Positions 1 through 10,439 of a DNA stretch of 64,000 nucleotides are shown here, one piece after another. A program made the position numbers and the translations under genes. The notes below the pieces were generated by a model. It was not told the origin of the DNA, made no database searches, and worked only from the letters and a program-made list of their open reading frames with translations. The stretch spans positions 9,713,048 to 9,777,047 of the forward strand of contig OZ038433.1 of assembly GCA_964036275.1 (NCBI GenBank), given 5' to 3'. The stretch's first letter is position 1; the number at the start of each line of letters is the position of its first letter. The DNA comes from Litoditis marina (Eukaryota; Nematoda; Chromadorea; Rhabditida; Rhabditidae).

Positions 1-131
1 TAACTTTGATTATGCATTGAGAAAAAGTGTCTAGACAAACTGAGAAATTGTTATTTATGTCATCTAACACAATTTTTCAATTTTGATCGTTTTATGTTCA
101 ACTAACGGCAGTCAAGAGGGCTGAGGGATTC

Positions 132-149
132 TGAGTCACTGGTGACTCA
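132..149. repeat. Isolated TGAGTCA/TGACTCA palindrome
   Basis: The 18-bp sequence TGAGTCACTGGTGACTCA has 7-bp arms that are perfect inverted copies around a CTGG centre. Each arm is the consensus heptamer of AP-1-type bZIP factors. Copy at 60028-60045. Confidence 0.7.
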
Positions 150-453
150 AAGGTTGTACCTAAGTAGGGGATTTAAAAAGGTGGAATATGAAATTTTTCC
201 AAATACTCGAGTTTTTCAGTTTCAGTAAACACAGAAGAACAAGTTTTAACGTAAAAAAAGCAAAATTCACTTTTTTCAATTTCTTTCAACATTGGGTAAT
301 ATCCATATCTTGAAAACCGTATAACTTGATCATTTGTGAATATTTTCCTCTCAAATTTTTTGTGTAGATTCATAGAGACGTATGCCATTGTGTGTGAAAC
401 GGAGAACCAAAAATACAATTTTTTCCGAGTCACTTACTATAGGGTAATCGAAT

Positions 454-521
454 TGAGTCAAGGGTGACTCATTTGAGTCACTGGTGACTCAAAATTACTA
501 TTGGGGAGTCACTGGTGACTC
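454..521. repeat. Cluster of three TGAGTCA/TGACTCA palindromes
   Basis: Near-palindromes lie at 454-471 (centre AGGG), 474-491 (centre CTGG) and 506-521 (lacking the outer T/A pair). Between the second and third is AATTACTATTGGGG. Its reverse complement matches the R sequence just beyond the right edge of array 2 (59557 onward), which shows that CCCAATAGTAATT is native to this repeat family. Confidence 0.7.
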
Positions 522-2252
522 AAAACCGGGCACTCTATTACTTCCATGTATCGTAGTAGTTTGAAAAAAATGAATTTTTCTAAAAGGTGGGAAATGGCTG
601 TGGGAATCGATTAGAAATGGTATGAGGTTGTTTATAATCTGTTTTTAGACTATTTCAAGATAATAAATCTGTCAAACATTGATTTCAAATAGATTTGTTG
701 TGTTTCGTTCTATTTTCTGTGGAATAACACGGTCGAAAACAAAAACCACCGAAGCCATTCACAGAGAGTGTTATTTGAGCAATTAAGGATACACTGGACT
801 GTCTGCATTGTGCGCCAATGGCAAAGTACGGTAGCGGCTCTCTTAAAGCCATTACTATATGCGCTTGATGTGAAGCGCCCCGCTCGTTTAAGAAATTGTT
901 CATATCTCTCTTCTACTTGCTTGGAATTAACTCATTTTTGGAACGTAGATTGACTACACGCAAATAATTTATGTGTCGTGAAATCCTCTATGAAAATGAT
1001 GTATTTTTATCGCTTTTGTAGACGTTAATCAGATCTTTTTTGCACTTCACCCTAATGCAATCTCGTTCATTCAAAATATAATCTCCCGGAATTTGAAGAG
1101 TAGAATAAATAAGAAGGAAGTGAACAACAAACAGAAGGAAAAAAAATATAGTGACAAACAATGGCTAGAAAATATAGTGACAAACAATGGCAATGGAACG
1201 TTTTGATTAAAATTTAAAAAGTAGTTTAGAAAAATCCAAATACATACTATAAATCAAACTACACCAGAAGTTATTTTGCATTCAACATGTGATAAATAAT
1301 TCATTTTTTGTGATTATTTCAAATTGTTTCGCTGAACCTCATTCGATTTTTCCTTTTTTTTGTCGGACAATTTCTCAGTTTAATGAAAAATTATTGAAAA
1401 TCTTTCGAATGTTGATAATTAAACTGCCACAAAATTGTCTTTTTCGAGGATACAAGTTATTCCCATAAAATCGGAAATAACGATTTAACAAACACGGTTT
1501 ACACGTCCACTCAGCTATATCTAACGTCATGGTAGAATATCACGCATATTCTTTCTTGGAATGAGTTTCATGGAATTGAGGAATGAGTTTCATGGAATCA
1601 ACATTTGTTTCAGAGGTGGCGAGGAAGAGTAGTATGATTTATGAACTGTTTGGCTAGAATTGTACAAATCCCCACTAACACATTGTTTCTCTACGCACGA
1701 AGTCTCTCGGAGAGCTGCTTGGATGTCAGTATTTATTATTTATGTTGTCCATATTTATGCAGAAATTTAATATTGTAAACATCCACCTCATTAGTACAAA
1801 TGACTATTGATATAATCCTAGGTCTTTGTGAAACTGTCAAAAGCAACATTGTGTGTGTAGTATACTATCAAACTACACAAGCTCAAGTCAAGGCCTCTTT
1901 TTGGCTAGGGGGGGGGGGAATTGTATGAGTCACGTGCCTGAATCATTGCTGGATGTGGTAATTTTTCACATTTGGTGAAGAATAACCTAGAAGTTATATA
2001 TGAGAGTAGGAGGTAAAGCCTAATAACACACTTATTCACATGCACACTATTTTCACCTGAGTCACTGGTGACTCATTTTACAGTGTTTCTCTTTAATTTC
2101 AATGAGTAAGAAATACTGTGGTAGTTTTTTTCAAAATAGGAACTCACGTAGAACCTAATGGCCCATTAATTCACACGTGAACGTAAAATATAGTCATCGC
2201 CAGTGGAAAGGCGGGAGGGTACTGTATATCTCAGTTTCCGCTGTGTACGGTA

Positions 2253-2270
2253 CGCACGCATATGCGTGCG
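2253..2270. repeat. Perfect 18-bp palindrome
   Basis: CGCACGCATATGCGTGCG equals its own reverse complement. It lies about 70 bp before the twin hairpins at 2340-2386, within R. Copy at 62148-62165. Confidence 0.8.
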
Positions 2271-2339
2271 CATAAGTGAGGGTATTGTTACTGTTCAGTA
2301 TGACGTGAAAAGTTTACTTTTCAACTTTTATGTAAGTTA

Positions 2340-2386
2340 CTGATGTCTTATCGACATCAGCAATCCTTCGTTCCACAGAACGAAGG
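2340..2386. repeat. Two adjacent small hairpins
   Basis: 2340-2360 folds with an 8-bp stem (CTGATGTC/GACATCAG) and a 5-nt loop. 2365-2386 folds with a 9-bp stem (CCTTCGTTC/GAACGAAGG) and a 4-nt loop. The two stems are separated by 4 nt. No T-run or recognised RNA family identifies them. Function unknown. Confidence 0.55.
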
Positions 2387-2590
2387 TTTTGTAAATTGAA
2401 TATTCAGTGTAATAAGTGGTGGACTAAGCTAATTTAGGGTACTGTTACTGTTCTGTGTGGCATAAAAAGTTCACATTGTGATTCTATTGTAAATATAGTC
2501 GCTGCCAACGAAAAGGCGGGAGGGACTGTACATCTCACTTTCTGATAAATGCCCACACATGTCTTCGATTTCAAAACTTGTCGGTTATGT

Positions 2591-2660
2591 TCTCTAATAG
2601 CGCAGTGGCTTGCGCCCTTTTTCAAATCTTTTGCTCGCAGGTTCGAGTCCGGCGAGAGAC
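2591..2660 (+). pseudogene. tRNA pseudogene or tRNA-derived sequence
   Basis: An A box (TAGCGCAGTGG, 2598-2608) and a B box (GGTTCGAGTCC, 2640-2650) have normal spacing. The D stem is perfect (GCGC/GCGC) and five acceptor pairs can form (TCTCT with AGAGA). The anticodon arm does not pair and the T stem has one mismatch, so a working tRNA is unlikely. The A box resembles elongator tRNA-Met. It could still be a Pol III start or a SINE head. Copy at 62486-62555. Confidence 0.55.
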
Positions 2661-3049
2661 AGAAATTTATAAATTTGGCACCCACTATATTTACATGAGT
2701 CAGTGGTGACTCAAAACAGTTTTCCGTGTTTCTCCATCTCACAACTAGTGAAATATATGCAAATGCAAATAGAAGGTCATGAAGAATCTAACAGCACTTT
2801 GTTCATACATAGATAAAATATTTCTACGTGAGTCAGGGGTGACTCAAACCAGTTATTCGTGTTTTTCGCAATTTCATCCGGTCAAAAACCCCTTATCGGT
2901 TGAGTATGAAAGAGGGACCCACGTAAAGTTCAATGATATACTCATTCACAGGTAGAACGAATTTTCATACTTGAGTCAGTGGAGACTCAAACCATTTTCC
3001 GTCTTTTCCAAATTTTGAGCTAATCAAATATGATTGGAAATCATCGAAA

Positions 3050-4995
3050 ACTCCCGGAAATGTCTTGAGTCACCAGTGACTCAAGTGAAATATTCAGTTT
3101 AGGTGTGGCCTAATTTGTTTGTATGATCTTTGTAGCTTGATACCTACATCCTCAAGTACTAGGTTGTTTCTCCGTGATCGAAAGTCTTTGAAAGCATTTG
3201 AAAATGTCTCGAGTCACCAGTGACTCAAGTGAAATATTCAGTTCAGGGGTGGCCTAATTTGTTTGTATGATCTTTGTAGCTAGATACTTGCATCTGAAAG
3301 TAGTAGGTTGTTTCTCAGTGATCGAAAGTCTTTGGAAGCATTTGAAAATGTCTCGAGTCACCAGTGACTCAAGTAAAATATTCAGTTCAGGGGTGGCCTA
3401 ATATGTGTGTATGATATTTGTAGCTTGATAATTACATCTGTAAGTACTAGGTTGTTTCTCAGTGATCGAAAGTATTTGAAAGCATTCGAAAATGTCTTGA
3501 GTCACCAGTGACTCAAGTGAAATATTCAGTTCAGGGGTGGCCTAGTATGTTTGTATGATCTTTGTAGTTTGATACTTACATCTGTAAGTACTAGGTTGTT
3601 TCTCAGTGATCGGAAGTATTTGGAAGCATTCGAAAATGTATTGAGTCACCAGTGACTCAAGTGAAATATTCAGTTCAGGGGTGGCCTAATGTGTGTGTAT
3701 GATCTTTGTAGTTTGATACTTACATCTGTAAGTACTAGGTTGTTTCTCAGTGATCGAAAATATGTGAAAGCATTCGAAAATGTCTTGAGTCACCAGTGAC
3801 TCAAGTGAAATATTCAGTTCAGGGGTGGCCTAATGTGTGTGTATGATCTTTGTAGTTTGATACTTACATCTGTAAGTACTAGGTTGTTTCTCAGTGATCG
3901 CAAGTATTTGAAAGCATTCGAAAATGTCTTGAGTCACCAGTGACTCAAGTGAAATATTCAGTTCAGGGGTGGCCTAATATGTGTGTATGATCTTTGTAGC
4001 TTGATAATTACATCTGTAAGTACTAGGTTGTTTCTCAGTGATCGAAAGTCTTTGAAAGCATTTGAAAATGTCTCGAGTCACCAGTGACTCAAGTGAAATA
4101 TTCAGTTCAGGGGTGGCCTAGTATGTTTGTATGATCTTTGTAGCTTGATACCTACATCCTCAAGTACTAGGTTGTTTCTCAGTGATCGAAAGTCTTTGAA
4201 AGCATTTGAAAATGTCTCGAGTCACCAGTGACTCAAGTAAAATATTCAGTTCAGGGGTGGCCTAATATGTGTGTATGATATTTGTAGCTTGATAATTACA
4301 TCTGTAAGTACTAGGTTGTTTCTCAGTGATCGAAAATATGTGAAAGCATTCGAAAATGTCTTGAGTCACCAGTGACTCAAGTGAAATATTCAGTTCAGGG
4401 GTGGCCTAGTATGTTTGTATGATCTTTGTAGCTTGATACCTACATCCTCAAGTACTAGGTTGTTTCTCAGTGATCGAAAGTCTTTGAAAGCATTTGAAAA
4501 TGTCTCGAGTCACCAGTGACTCAAGTAAAATATTCAGTTCAGGGGTGGCCTAATATGTGTGTATGATATTTGTAGCTTGATAATTACATCTGTAAGTACT
4601 AGGTTGTTTCTCAGTGATCGAAAATATGTGAAAGCATTCGAAAATGTCTTGAGTCACCAGTGACTCAAGTGAAATATTCAGTTCAGGGGTGGCCTAGTAT
4701 GTTTGTATGATCTTTGTAGCTTGATACCTACATCCTCAAGTACTAGGTTGTTTCTCAGTGATCGAAAGTCTTTGAAAGCATTTGAAAATGTCTCGAGTCA
4801 CCAGTGACTCAGGTAAAATATTCAGTTCAGGGGTGGCCTAATATGTGTGTATGATATTTGTAGCTTGATAATTACATCTGTAAGTACTAGGTTGTTTCTC
4901 AGTGATCGCAAGTATTTGAAAGCATTCGAAAATGTCTTGAGTCACCAGTGACTCAAGTGAAATATTCAGTTCAGGGGTGGCCTAGTATGTTTGTA
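3050..4995. repeat. 144-bp satellite, first block (14 units)
   Basis: The core palindrome GAGTCACCAGTGACTC starts at 3067 and recurs every 144 bp through 4939. Units differ by a few substitutions and fall into recurring subtypes (for example TCTCGAG or TCTTGAG before the core). Each unit carries two AP-1-like heptamers. There is no open frame across units. Confidence 0.9.
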
Positions 4996-6673
4996 CAAGG
5001 GAGGGCGCCGGCGGCTAAAGCCGCCTCCTCCTCCCTTGTTTGAGCCTAGGTTGGCGGGAGCTTCCTGGCTCTCTTTTTCCGAACATAGATCGCGGAAGTT
5101 TCCCTTAACATAGAGCGCGGAATTCCTTGCTAGGGCGCGGGAGTATCCCTTAACATAGAGCGCGGAAATCCTTCTTAACATAGGGTGCGGGAGTTTCCTT
5201 AACATAGAGCGCGAAATTCCTTCCTAACATAGGGCGCTGGAGTTTTCCTTAGCATAGAGCGTGGAATTCCTTCTTTACATAGAGCGCGGAAGTTTCCCTC
5301 AACATAGAGCGCGGAATTCTTCCCTAACATAGGGCGCGGGAGTTTCCCTTAACATAGAGCGCGAAATTCCTTCCTAACATATTCTTCCTAACGAATTCCT
5401 TCCTAGGGCGCGGGAGTCTCCCTTAACATAGAGCGCGGAAATCCTTCTTAACATAGGGTGTGGGAGTTTCCTTAACATAGAGCGCGGAATTCCTTCCTAG
5501 GGCGCGGGAGTTTCCCTTAACATAGAGCGTGGAATTCCTTCTTTACATAGAGCGCGGAATTCTTCCCTAACATAGGGCGCGGGAGTTTCCCTTAACATAG
5601 GGCGCGGGAGTTTCCCTTAACATAGGGCGCGGGAGTTTCCCTTAACATAGAGCGCGAAATTCCTTCCTAACATATTCTTCCTAACGAATTCCTTCCTAGG
5701 GCGCGGGAGTTTCCCTTAACATAGAGCGCGGAAATCCTTCTTAACATAGGGTGCGGAAGTTTCCTTAACATAGAGCGCGGAATTCCTTCCTAGGGCGCGG
5801 GAGTTTCCCTTAACATAGAGCGCGGAATTCCTTTCTTACATAGGGCGCGGGAGTTCTCCTTAACATAGAGCGCGAAATTCCTTCCTAACATATTCTTCCT
5901 AACGAATTCCTTCCTAGGGCGCGGGAGTTTCCCTTAACATAGAGCGCGGAAATCCTTCTTAACATAGGGTGCGGGAGTTTCCTTAACATAGAGCGCGGAA
6001 TTCCTTCCTAGTGCGCGGGAGTTTCCCTTAACATAGAGCGCGGAAATCCTTCTTAACATAGGGTGCGGGAGTTTCCTTAACATAGAGCGCGGAATTCCTT
6101 CCTAGGGCGCGGGAGTTTCCCTTAACATAGAGCGCGGAATTCCTTTCTTACATAGGGCGCGGGAGTTCTCCTTAACATAGAGCGCGAAATTCCTTCCTAA
6201 CATATTCTTCCTAACGAATTCCTTCCTAGGGGGGAGTTTCCCTTAACATAGAGCGCGGAAATCCTTCTTAACATAGGGTGCGGGAGTTTCCTTAACATAG
6301 AGCGCGGAATTCCTTCCTAGGGCGCGGGAGTTTCCCTTAACATAGAGCGCGGAATTCCTTTCTTACATAGGGCGCGGGAGTTCTCCTTAACATAGAGCGC
6401 GACATCTCTCCCTAACATAGAGCGCGACATCTTTCTTTAATAGGGCGCGGGAGCTCTCCCTAACATCTTCGTGATCGCGTATAACTCGTCAATCCTGTTT
6501 AGAGAAATTTTCTATTGCCAAATCCCAGCAACAGCCGGTTGGGAAAAATGAAATCACACGTTTGCTCACGCCATTTGCCTCACCCAGCTTGCCTCAGTTT
6601 CCTCACCATTTTTCGACCAAAAGTGCAGAAAAAAGGTTTCACACAAACCAAATAGGCGAATTATAGAAAGGGA
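4996..6673 (-). mobile_element. Helitron-like element with internal minisatellite
   Basis: Read on the minus strand, the element begins TCCC after an A, and ends with a hairpin (GGCGGC, TTTA loop, GCCGCC) followed by 14 nt ending CTTG, then a T. There is no target duplication. Removing it joins 57 nt and 87 nt of satellite into exactly one 144-bp unit, so insertion was precise between A and T. TC start, 3' hairpin and A/T insertion are Helitron hallmarks. The usual 3' end is CTRR, so CTTG is atypical. No Rep/helicase coding is present, so it is non-autonomous. A relative lies at 23547-26491. Confidence 0.7.
5075..6460. repeat. Minisatellite inside the Helitron-like element
   Basis: Imperfect tandem copies of a roughly 25-30 bp unit built around CTTAACATAGAGCGCGGAA and its variants with GGGCGCGGGAGTTTCC. 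A higher-order repeat is visible: the insert CCTAACATATTCTTCCTAACG recurs about four times. The same unit occurs in opposite orientation at 23880-26400. Confidence 0.85.
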
Positions 6674-7700
6674 TGATCTTTGTAGTTTGATAATTACATC
6701 TGTAAGTACTAGGTTGTTTCTCAGTGATCGCAAGTATTTGAAAGCATTCGAAAATGTCTTGAGTCACCAGTGACTCAAGTGAAATATTCAGTTCAGGGGT
6801 GGCCTAATATGTGTGTATGATCTTTGTAGCTTGATAATTACATCTGTAAGTACTAGGTTGTTTCTCAGTGATCGAAAGTCTTTGAAAGCATTTGAAAATG
6901 TCTCGAGTCACCAGTGACTCAAGTGAAATATTCAGTTCAGGGGTGGCCTAGTATGTTTGTATGATCTTTGTAGCTTGATACCTACATCCTCAAGTACTAG
7001 GTTGTTTCTCAGTGATCGAAAGTCTTTGAAAGCATTTGAAAATGTCTCGAGTCACCAGTGACTCAAGTGAAATATTCAGTTCAGGGGTGGCCTAATTTGT
7101 TTGTATGATCTTTGTAGCTAGATACTTGCATCTGAAAGTAGTAGGTTGTTTCTCAGTGATCGAAAGTCTTTGGGAGCATTTGAAAATGTCTCGAGTCACC
7201 AGTGACTCAAGTAAAATATTCAGTTCAGGGGTGGCCTAATATGTGTGTATGATATTTGTAGCTTGATAGTTACATCTGTAAGTACTAGGTTGTTTCTCAG
7301 TGATCGAAAGTATTTGAAAGCATTCGAAAATGTCTTGAGTCACCAGTGACTCAAGTGAAATATTCAGTTCAGGGGTGGCCTAATATGTGTGTATGATCTT
7401 TGTAGCTTGATAATTACATCTGTAAGTACTAGGTTGTTTCTCAGTGATCGAAAGTCTTTGAAAGCATTTGAAAATGTCTCGAGTCACCAGTGACTCAAGT
7501 GAAATATTCAGTTCAGGGGTGGCCTAATATGTGTGTATGATATTTGTAGCTTGATAATTACATCTGTAAGTACTAGGTTGTTTCACAGTGATCGGAAGTC
7601 TTTGAAAGCATTTGAAAATGTCTTGAGTCACCAGTGACTCAAGTGAAATATCCAGTTCAAGTGTGGACTACTATGTTAGTATGATCTATGTAGCTTGATA
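6674..7700. repeat. 144-bp satellite, second block
   Basis: The satellite resumes in register after the Helitron-like element, with core palindromes at 6761 and then every 144 bp to 7625. A degenerate copy near 7775 (GGGTCACCAGTGACTCAC) marks the decaying edge of the array. Confidence 0.88.
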
Positions 7701-8278
7701 CTTGAGTTTTTCACTCCTAGGTTGCTCTTCGGTGATTGAACGTCATTGAGAGCTCTTGAAAATGTTTTGGGTCACCAGTGACTCACGTGAAATATCTAGT
7801 TTGTGGTTTAGTTCACTCTTTTGCTCCACTTTTAGCGAGGCCTACTCATTATCACAAATAACCACATAACCTTCTCCATCATGCACAGTGAAAAGTCAGG
7901 ATGAAAAATTTGTTCTACTCCCATCATCAGTACAACAGAGACACTCGTTCAAGACTTCTCCTTTATTTGAGACTTCCTTAACTACTCCAAAATTGTCCGA
8001 GCAACTAGCCTTAAAACTTTTAAAGTTTCACGGTTCAGATGTTTGTTCGATAAAATGATGGTCTTGGTTGTTTTTGTACGTTTGGCCTGAACAAACACGT
8101 TTTTTGGAACTTTAAGAAAATTTTGCGAAATTTCATTTTTTTTGTATGGGATGAACATATGACTACAAGTATCGCATTTCACTAGTGATAAATCCAAAAT
8201 ACATCCTGCTTGAACATAATATAGTTGTAGTTAGAGATTAGTCACCTGTAGTTTGTTCTGGTCGATGAAGAATTGTCT

Positions 8279-8336
8279 GAGTCACCGCTGACTCGACCGA
8301 GTCATTGGTGACTCACCAAAGGCGCTAATGACTCAA
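8279..8336. promoter_or_regulatory. TGAGTCA-type palindromes next to the first SL1 gene
   Basis: Three elements lie directly upstream of the array edge: a GAGTCACCGCTGACTC near-palindrome at about 8280, GAGTCATTGGTGACTC at about 8299, and a half site ATGACTCA at 8328-8335. They replace the normal SL1 promoter sequence at the first SL1 copy. A regulatory role is inference only. Confidence 0.4.
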
Positions 8337-8429
8337 TTGATTTCCCAAGTTTGAGGTACTTTCTCGTTCTGACCCAATGAAAGTTGTGGTTAAGACAAAT
8401 TTTGGAACGCCCTCCAGTAGGAGGGCCCT
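8334..8429 (+). ncRNA. SL1 RNA gene with replaced 5' end (array edge)
   Basis: From CCCAAGTTTGAG (8344) onward the sequence matches the SL1 RNA: GGTAC donor, Sm site AATTTTGGA, and 3' stem-loop GCCCTCC/GGAGGGC. The first 10 leader bases and the normal upstream sequence are replaced by R sequence (CTCAATTGAT). If transcribed it would give a variant leader. Loss of the promoter makes this probably a pseudogene. Confidence 0.7.
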
Positions 8430-8852
8430 AAGAATGTGAACAAAAGTAAAAACACGTGTGTCACGTAAGCAGACATCAGGTGTTCTCTAAAAGAAACGTT
8501 GTAGTTTGCTCCACGTCGGCAACAAAAGGGATGTTCATGCATGTTTAGTAGGTGTGGACCCGTGAAAATGCACGTTTTCCCACGTGAGTCACGTGAAACA
8601 AAAGTCGAACTTTTTGCACACTACACCTCAATTCATGTTAAACATCATGGAAAATACTTTTACTAAAGCTATTCGTAGATTTTTCCCATAACTTTATCCA
8701 AATTCTCATCGAGTTTCGGAAATTAACGAAATTGGAATTTGCTTCCCATTTGAGGGCTACAATCGAGAACTGAGAGCTAAATCATTTATCTCATCTATGA
8801 AAAACCTAACATTTCCATATACAACAGTGAACCGCGCGCTCTTCCCCCCGAA

Positions 8853-8913
8853 CTGACCCAATGAAAGTTGTGGTTAAGACAAATTTTGGAACGCCCTCCA
8901 GTAGGAGGGCCCT
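8853..8913 (+). pseudogene. 5'-truncated SL1 RNA gene
   Basis: SL1 sequence resumes at CTGACCCAATG, joined directly to spacer sequence after CCCCCCGAA. The leader, donor and promoter are missing; the Sm site and 3' stem-loop remain. The junction removes the tRNA-like sequence and the 5S gene of one unit. Confidence 0.8.
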
Positions 8914-9235
8914 AAGAATGTGAACAAAAGTAAAAACACGTGTGTCACGTGCGGATGGGGAGAAGTTGGTGACTTGTACAGTGGTTGACTCACAGAAAAC
9001 TGTTTTCTCGACTGGTAGATCAAGAGATTGCGAGATATAATTAAGAATTGTTCGAATTATGCGCGAGGAAAGACCTTTAGAACTGCTATTTTCGCGCGTT
9101 TTGTCCGAATTCACGTGGAAACCACGTGAACTTGTGACTGAGAAATTCAGCAAATTAGTGGCCGGGAACGTTAAGAAATTGCTTATTCATGTTTTATGTG
9201 TCCTAGTTGCGTAAATCTGCCTCCAGCATGTCCCT

Positions 9236-10006
9236 CACAGAGAATTAATATTCGGGGATTTTTCAGGTTCCGTTCGGGGTACCGTCATCTATCGTTCGGG
9301 GTACGATTCATGAAACGTTCACCGAACGATTGCTGACGGGACGGGGAACAAACCCTGAAAAAACCCTGAAATTTCCCGGTTGTCATCTAACAATTACTCA
9401 GTAAAAATTAATAGGATTTTTTTTTGTTAAAAGTATTCTTCGCAAATATTATCAAAAAAATAGTTTTAGGAAAAAAATATGTTCCTAAAAAATATTTTTT
9501 TAAATATTATAAAATATTGAGACAGTAAAGTTCATCAAAGTAAATGTTCAGAACTTCACTATGTCTTTCCTGCCCATCTTCAGACTTCGAAGTTGAGCTG
9601 ACATTTTCCAAATATCAAATCAGGGCACCCCTGGCCGCGCCGTATCTAGTACTGATTACGCAATTGCCGCGGCAAAGGGCTTCTTCAGGATTCCCACAAA
9701 GTTTTAACCCTGGCAAAGTACCGTCAGTTCACCGTCTGTTCTATGTCTTGACACCGAACATTATTTCGGCGTTTTATCAGCGTCAAACTTCTGAAATTTC
9801 CGTGTTTTTTCATTGATTTTACCCTGAATTTTCCCTGAACCTCCGTTCATTGAAACATAACTGCTTTTTCGGGGTTCGTTCAGGAAGAATTCAGCGAATT
9901 TTCAGTGTTCGTTCGGTGTTTTAATCTTGAAATATTCCTGAAAGATCCCTGAACAAGGCGTTCCCTGAACGTACGGTGATTTTTCACCAATCCAAGATTT
10001 CCTATG
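9236..10006. mobile_element. 771-bp TIR element inserted upstream of a 5S gene
   Basis: Normal units read CCCTAGTAGACC here. This unit is split by 771 bp starting CACAGAGAAT and ending TTCCTATG, followed by TA. The copy at 58465-59235 has TA on both sides, which fits a TA-target (Tc1/mariner-like) non-autonomous element; the left A of the TA is lost here. Terminal similarity is weak (CACAGAGAAT against CATAGGAAAT). The interior is rich in CCCTGAA/TTCAGGG motifs. A 90-codon open frame (9544-9816) has no recognisable domain. Confidence 0.55.
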
Positions 10007-10028
10007 TAGTAGACCCCCGAGTGCTTTC

Positions 10029-10147
10029 GCTTACGACCATACCACGTTGAAAATACGCCATCCCGTCCGATCTGGCAAGTCAAGCAACGTTGGGCCCGGT
10101 TAGTACTTGGATCGGAGACGGCTTGGGAATCCCGGGTGCCGTAAGCT
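10029..10147 (+). rRNA. 5S ribosomal RNA (array 1, copy 1)
   Basis: The 119-nt sequence starts GCTTACGACCATACCACG and ends GTGCCGTAAGCT, where terminal bases pair as in 5S rRNA. It includes the conserved CCATCCCGTCCGATCTGGCA and the internal Pol III control region (AGTACTTGGATCGGAGACGG). A T5 run directly follows as the Pol III terminator. This copy lies just downstream of the 771-bp TIR insertion, which separates it from its usual upstream spacer except for the last 22 bp. Confidence 0.97.
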
Positions 10148-10267
10148 TTTTACATTTTTATCTAAAACTAGATCGAATTTCATTAGTTTTAGCGCCCAAA
10201 CTAACCAAATACTATCTGTTTTAGCGCTTAAAGGGGGCGTTTTGGCCAGCCAGCTGGCCAGACTGAG

Positions 10268-10287
10268 ATGAGATACGTACGTCTCAT
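10268..10287 (+). promoter_or_regulatory. Palindrome upstream of SL1 (representative unit)
   Basis: ATGAGATACGTACGTCTCAT is a near-perfect palindrome centred about 40 bp before the SL1 start. It is present in every complete unit. The SNAPc-bound proximal element of nematode SL genes lies in this general region, but I cannot assign this motif to it with certainty. Confidence 0.35.
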
Positions 10288-10317
10288 GAGCGTCCACCAC
10301 TATCCTACCCTCTCGTT

Positions 10318-10413
10318 GGTTTAATTACCCAAGTTTGAGGTACTTTCTCGTTCTGACCCAATGAAAGTTGTGGTTAAGACAAATTTTGGAACGCCCTCCA
10401 GTAGGAGGGCCCT
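10318..10413 (+). ncRNA. SL1 spliced-leader RNA (array 1, first complete copy)
   Basis: The gene begins with the canonical SL1 leader (GGTTTAATTACCCAAGTTTG plus AG, 10318-10339) followed by the GT donor. The Sm-binding site AATTTTGGA is at about 10382-10390 and the 3' stem-loop (GCCCTCC, AGTA, GGAGGGC) is at 10393-10410. SL1 RNA donates its 22-nt leader to pre-mRNAs in trans-splicing. Unlike C. elegans, where as I recall the SL1 gene is antiparallel to 5S, here both are on the same strand. Confidence 0.97.
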
Positions 10414-10439
10414 AAGAATGTGAACAAAAGTAAAAACAC

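Larger units (their letters stand above)
2058..2989. repeat. Dispersed TGAGTCA/TGACTCA palindromes
   Basis: Copies at 2058-2075, 2696-2713, 2829-2846 and 2972-2989 keep the heptamer arms but vary in the centre (CTGG, GTGG, GGGG, GTGG); the last has one arm mismatch (AGACTCA). They occur outside the 144-bp tandem array, so the palindrome is conserved independently of the satellite unit. Confidence 0.65.
1..8343. repeat. Repeat-rich flank R (left copy)
   Basis: This block runs from the window start to the first base of array 1. It recurs at 59897-64000 (positions 1-4104, one base different in a G run near 1909) and in part at 47633-48442 (positions 7534-8343). Positions 1-2960 hold no convincing gene: short open frames exist, but none has a recognisable domain or a supporting splice pattern. 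Its marked feature is scattered TGAGTCA-N4-TGACTCA near-palindromes, listed separately, followed by the 144-bp satellite. 7700-8280 is unremarkable AT-rich sequence. Confidence 0.8.

Noticed and set aside
173..433. 86-codon minus-strand open frame in R (and its copy at 60069)
   Set aside because: AT-rich, no domain, no splice or promoter support; overlaps palindromic repeat sequence.
4966..5205. 79-codon minus-strand open frame at the Helitron end
   Set aside because: It is read through the hairpin end and minisatellite; repeats of LYVKG-like residues simply mirror the DNA repeat.
3050..7700. CRISPR-like array (regular palindromic repeats)
   Set aside because: The whole 144-bp unit is repeated, with no unique spacers; this is a eukaryotic satellite.
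9544..9816. 90-codon open frame inside the 771-bp TIR element
   Set aside because: No transposase motif, composition like its surroundings; present twice only because the element is duplicated.
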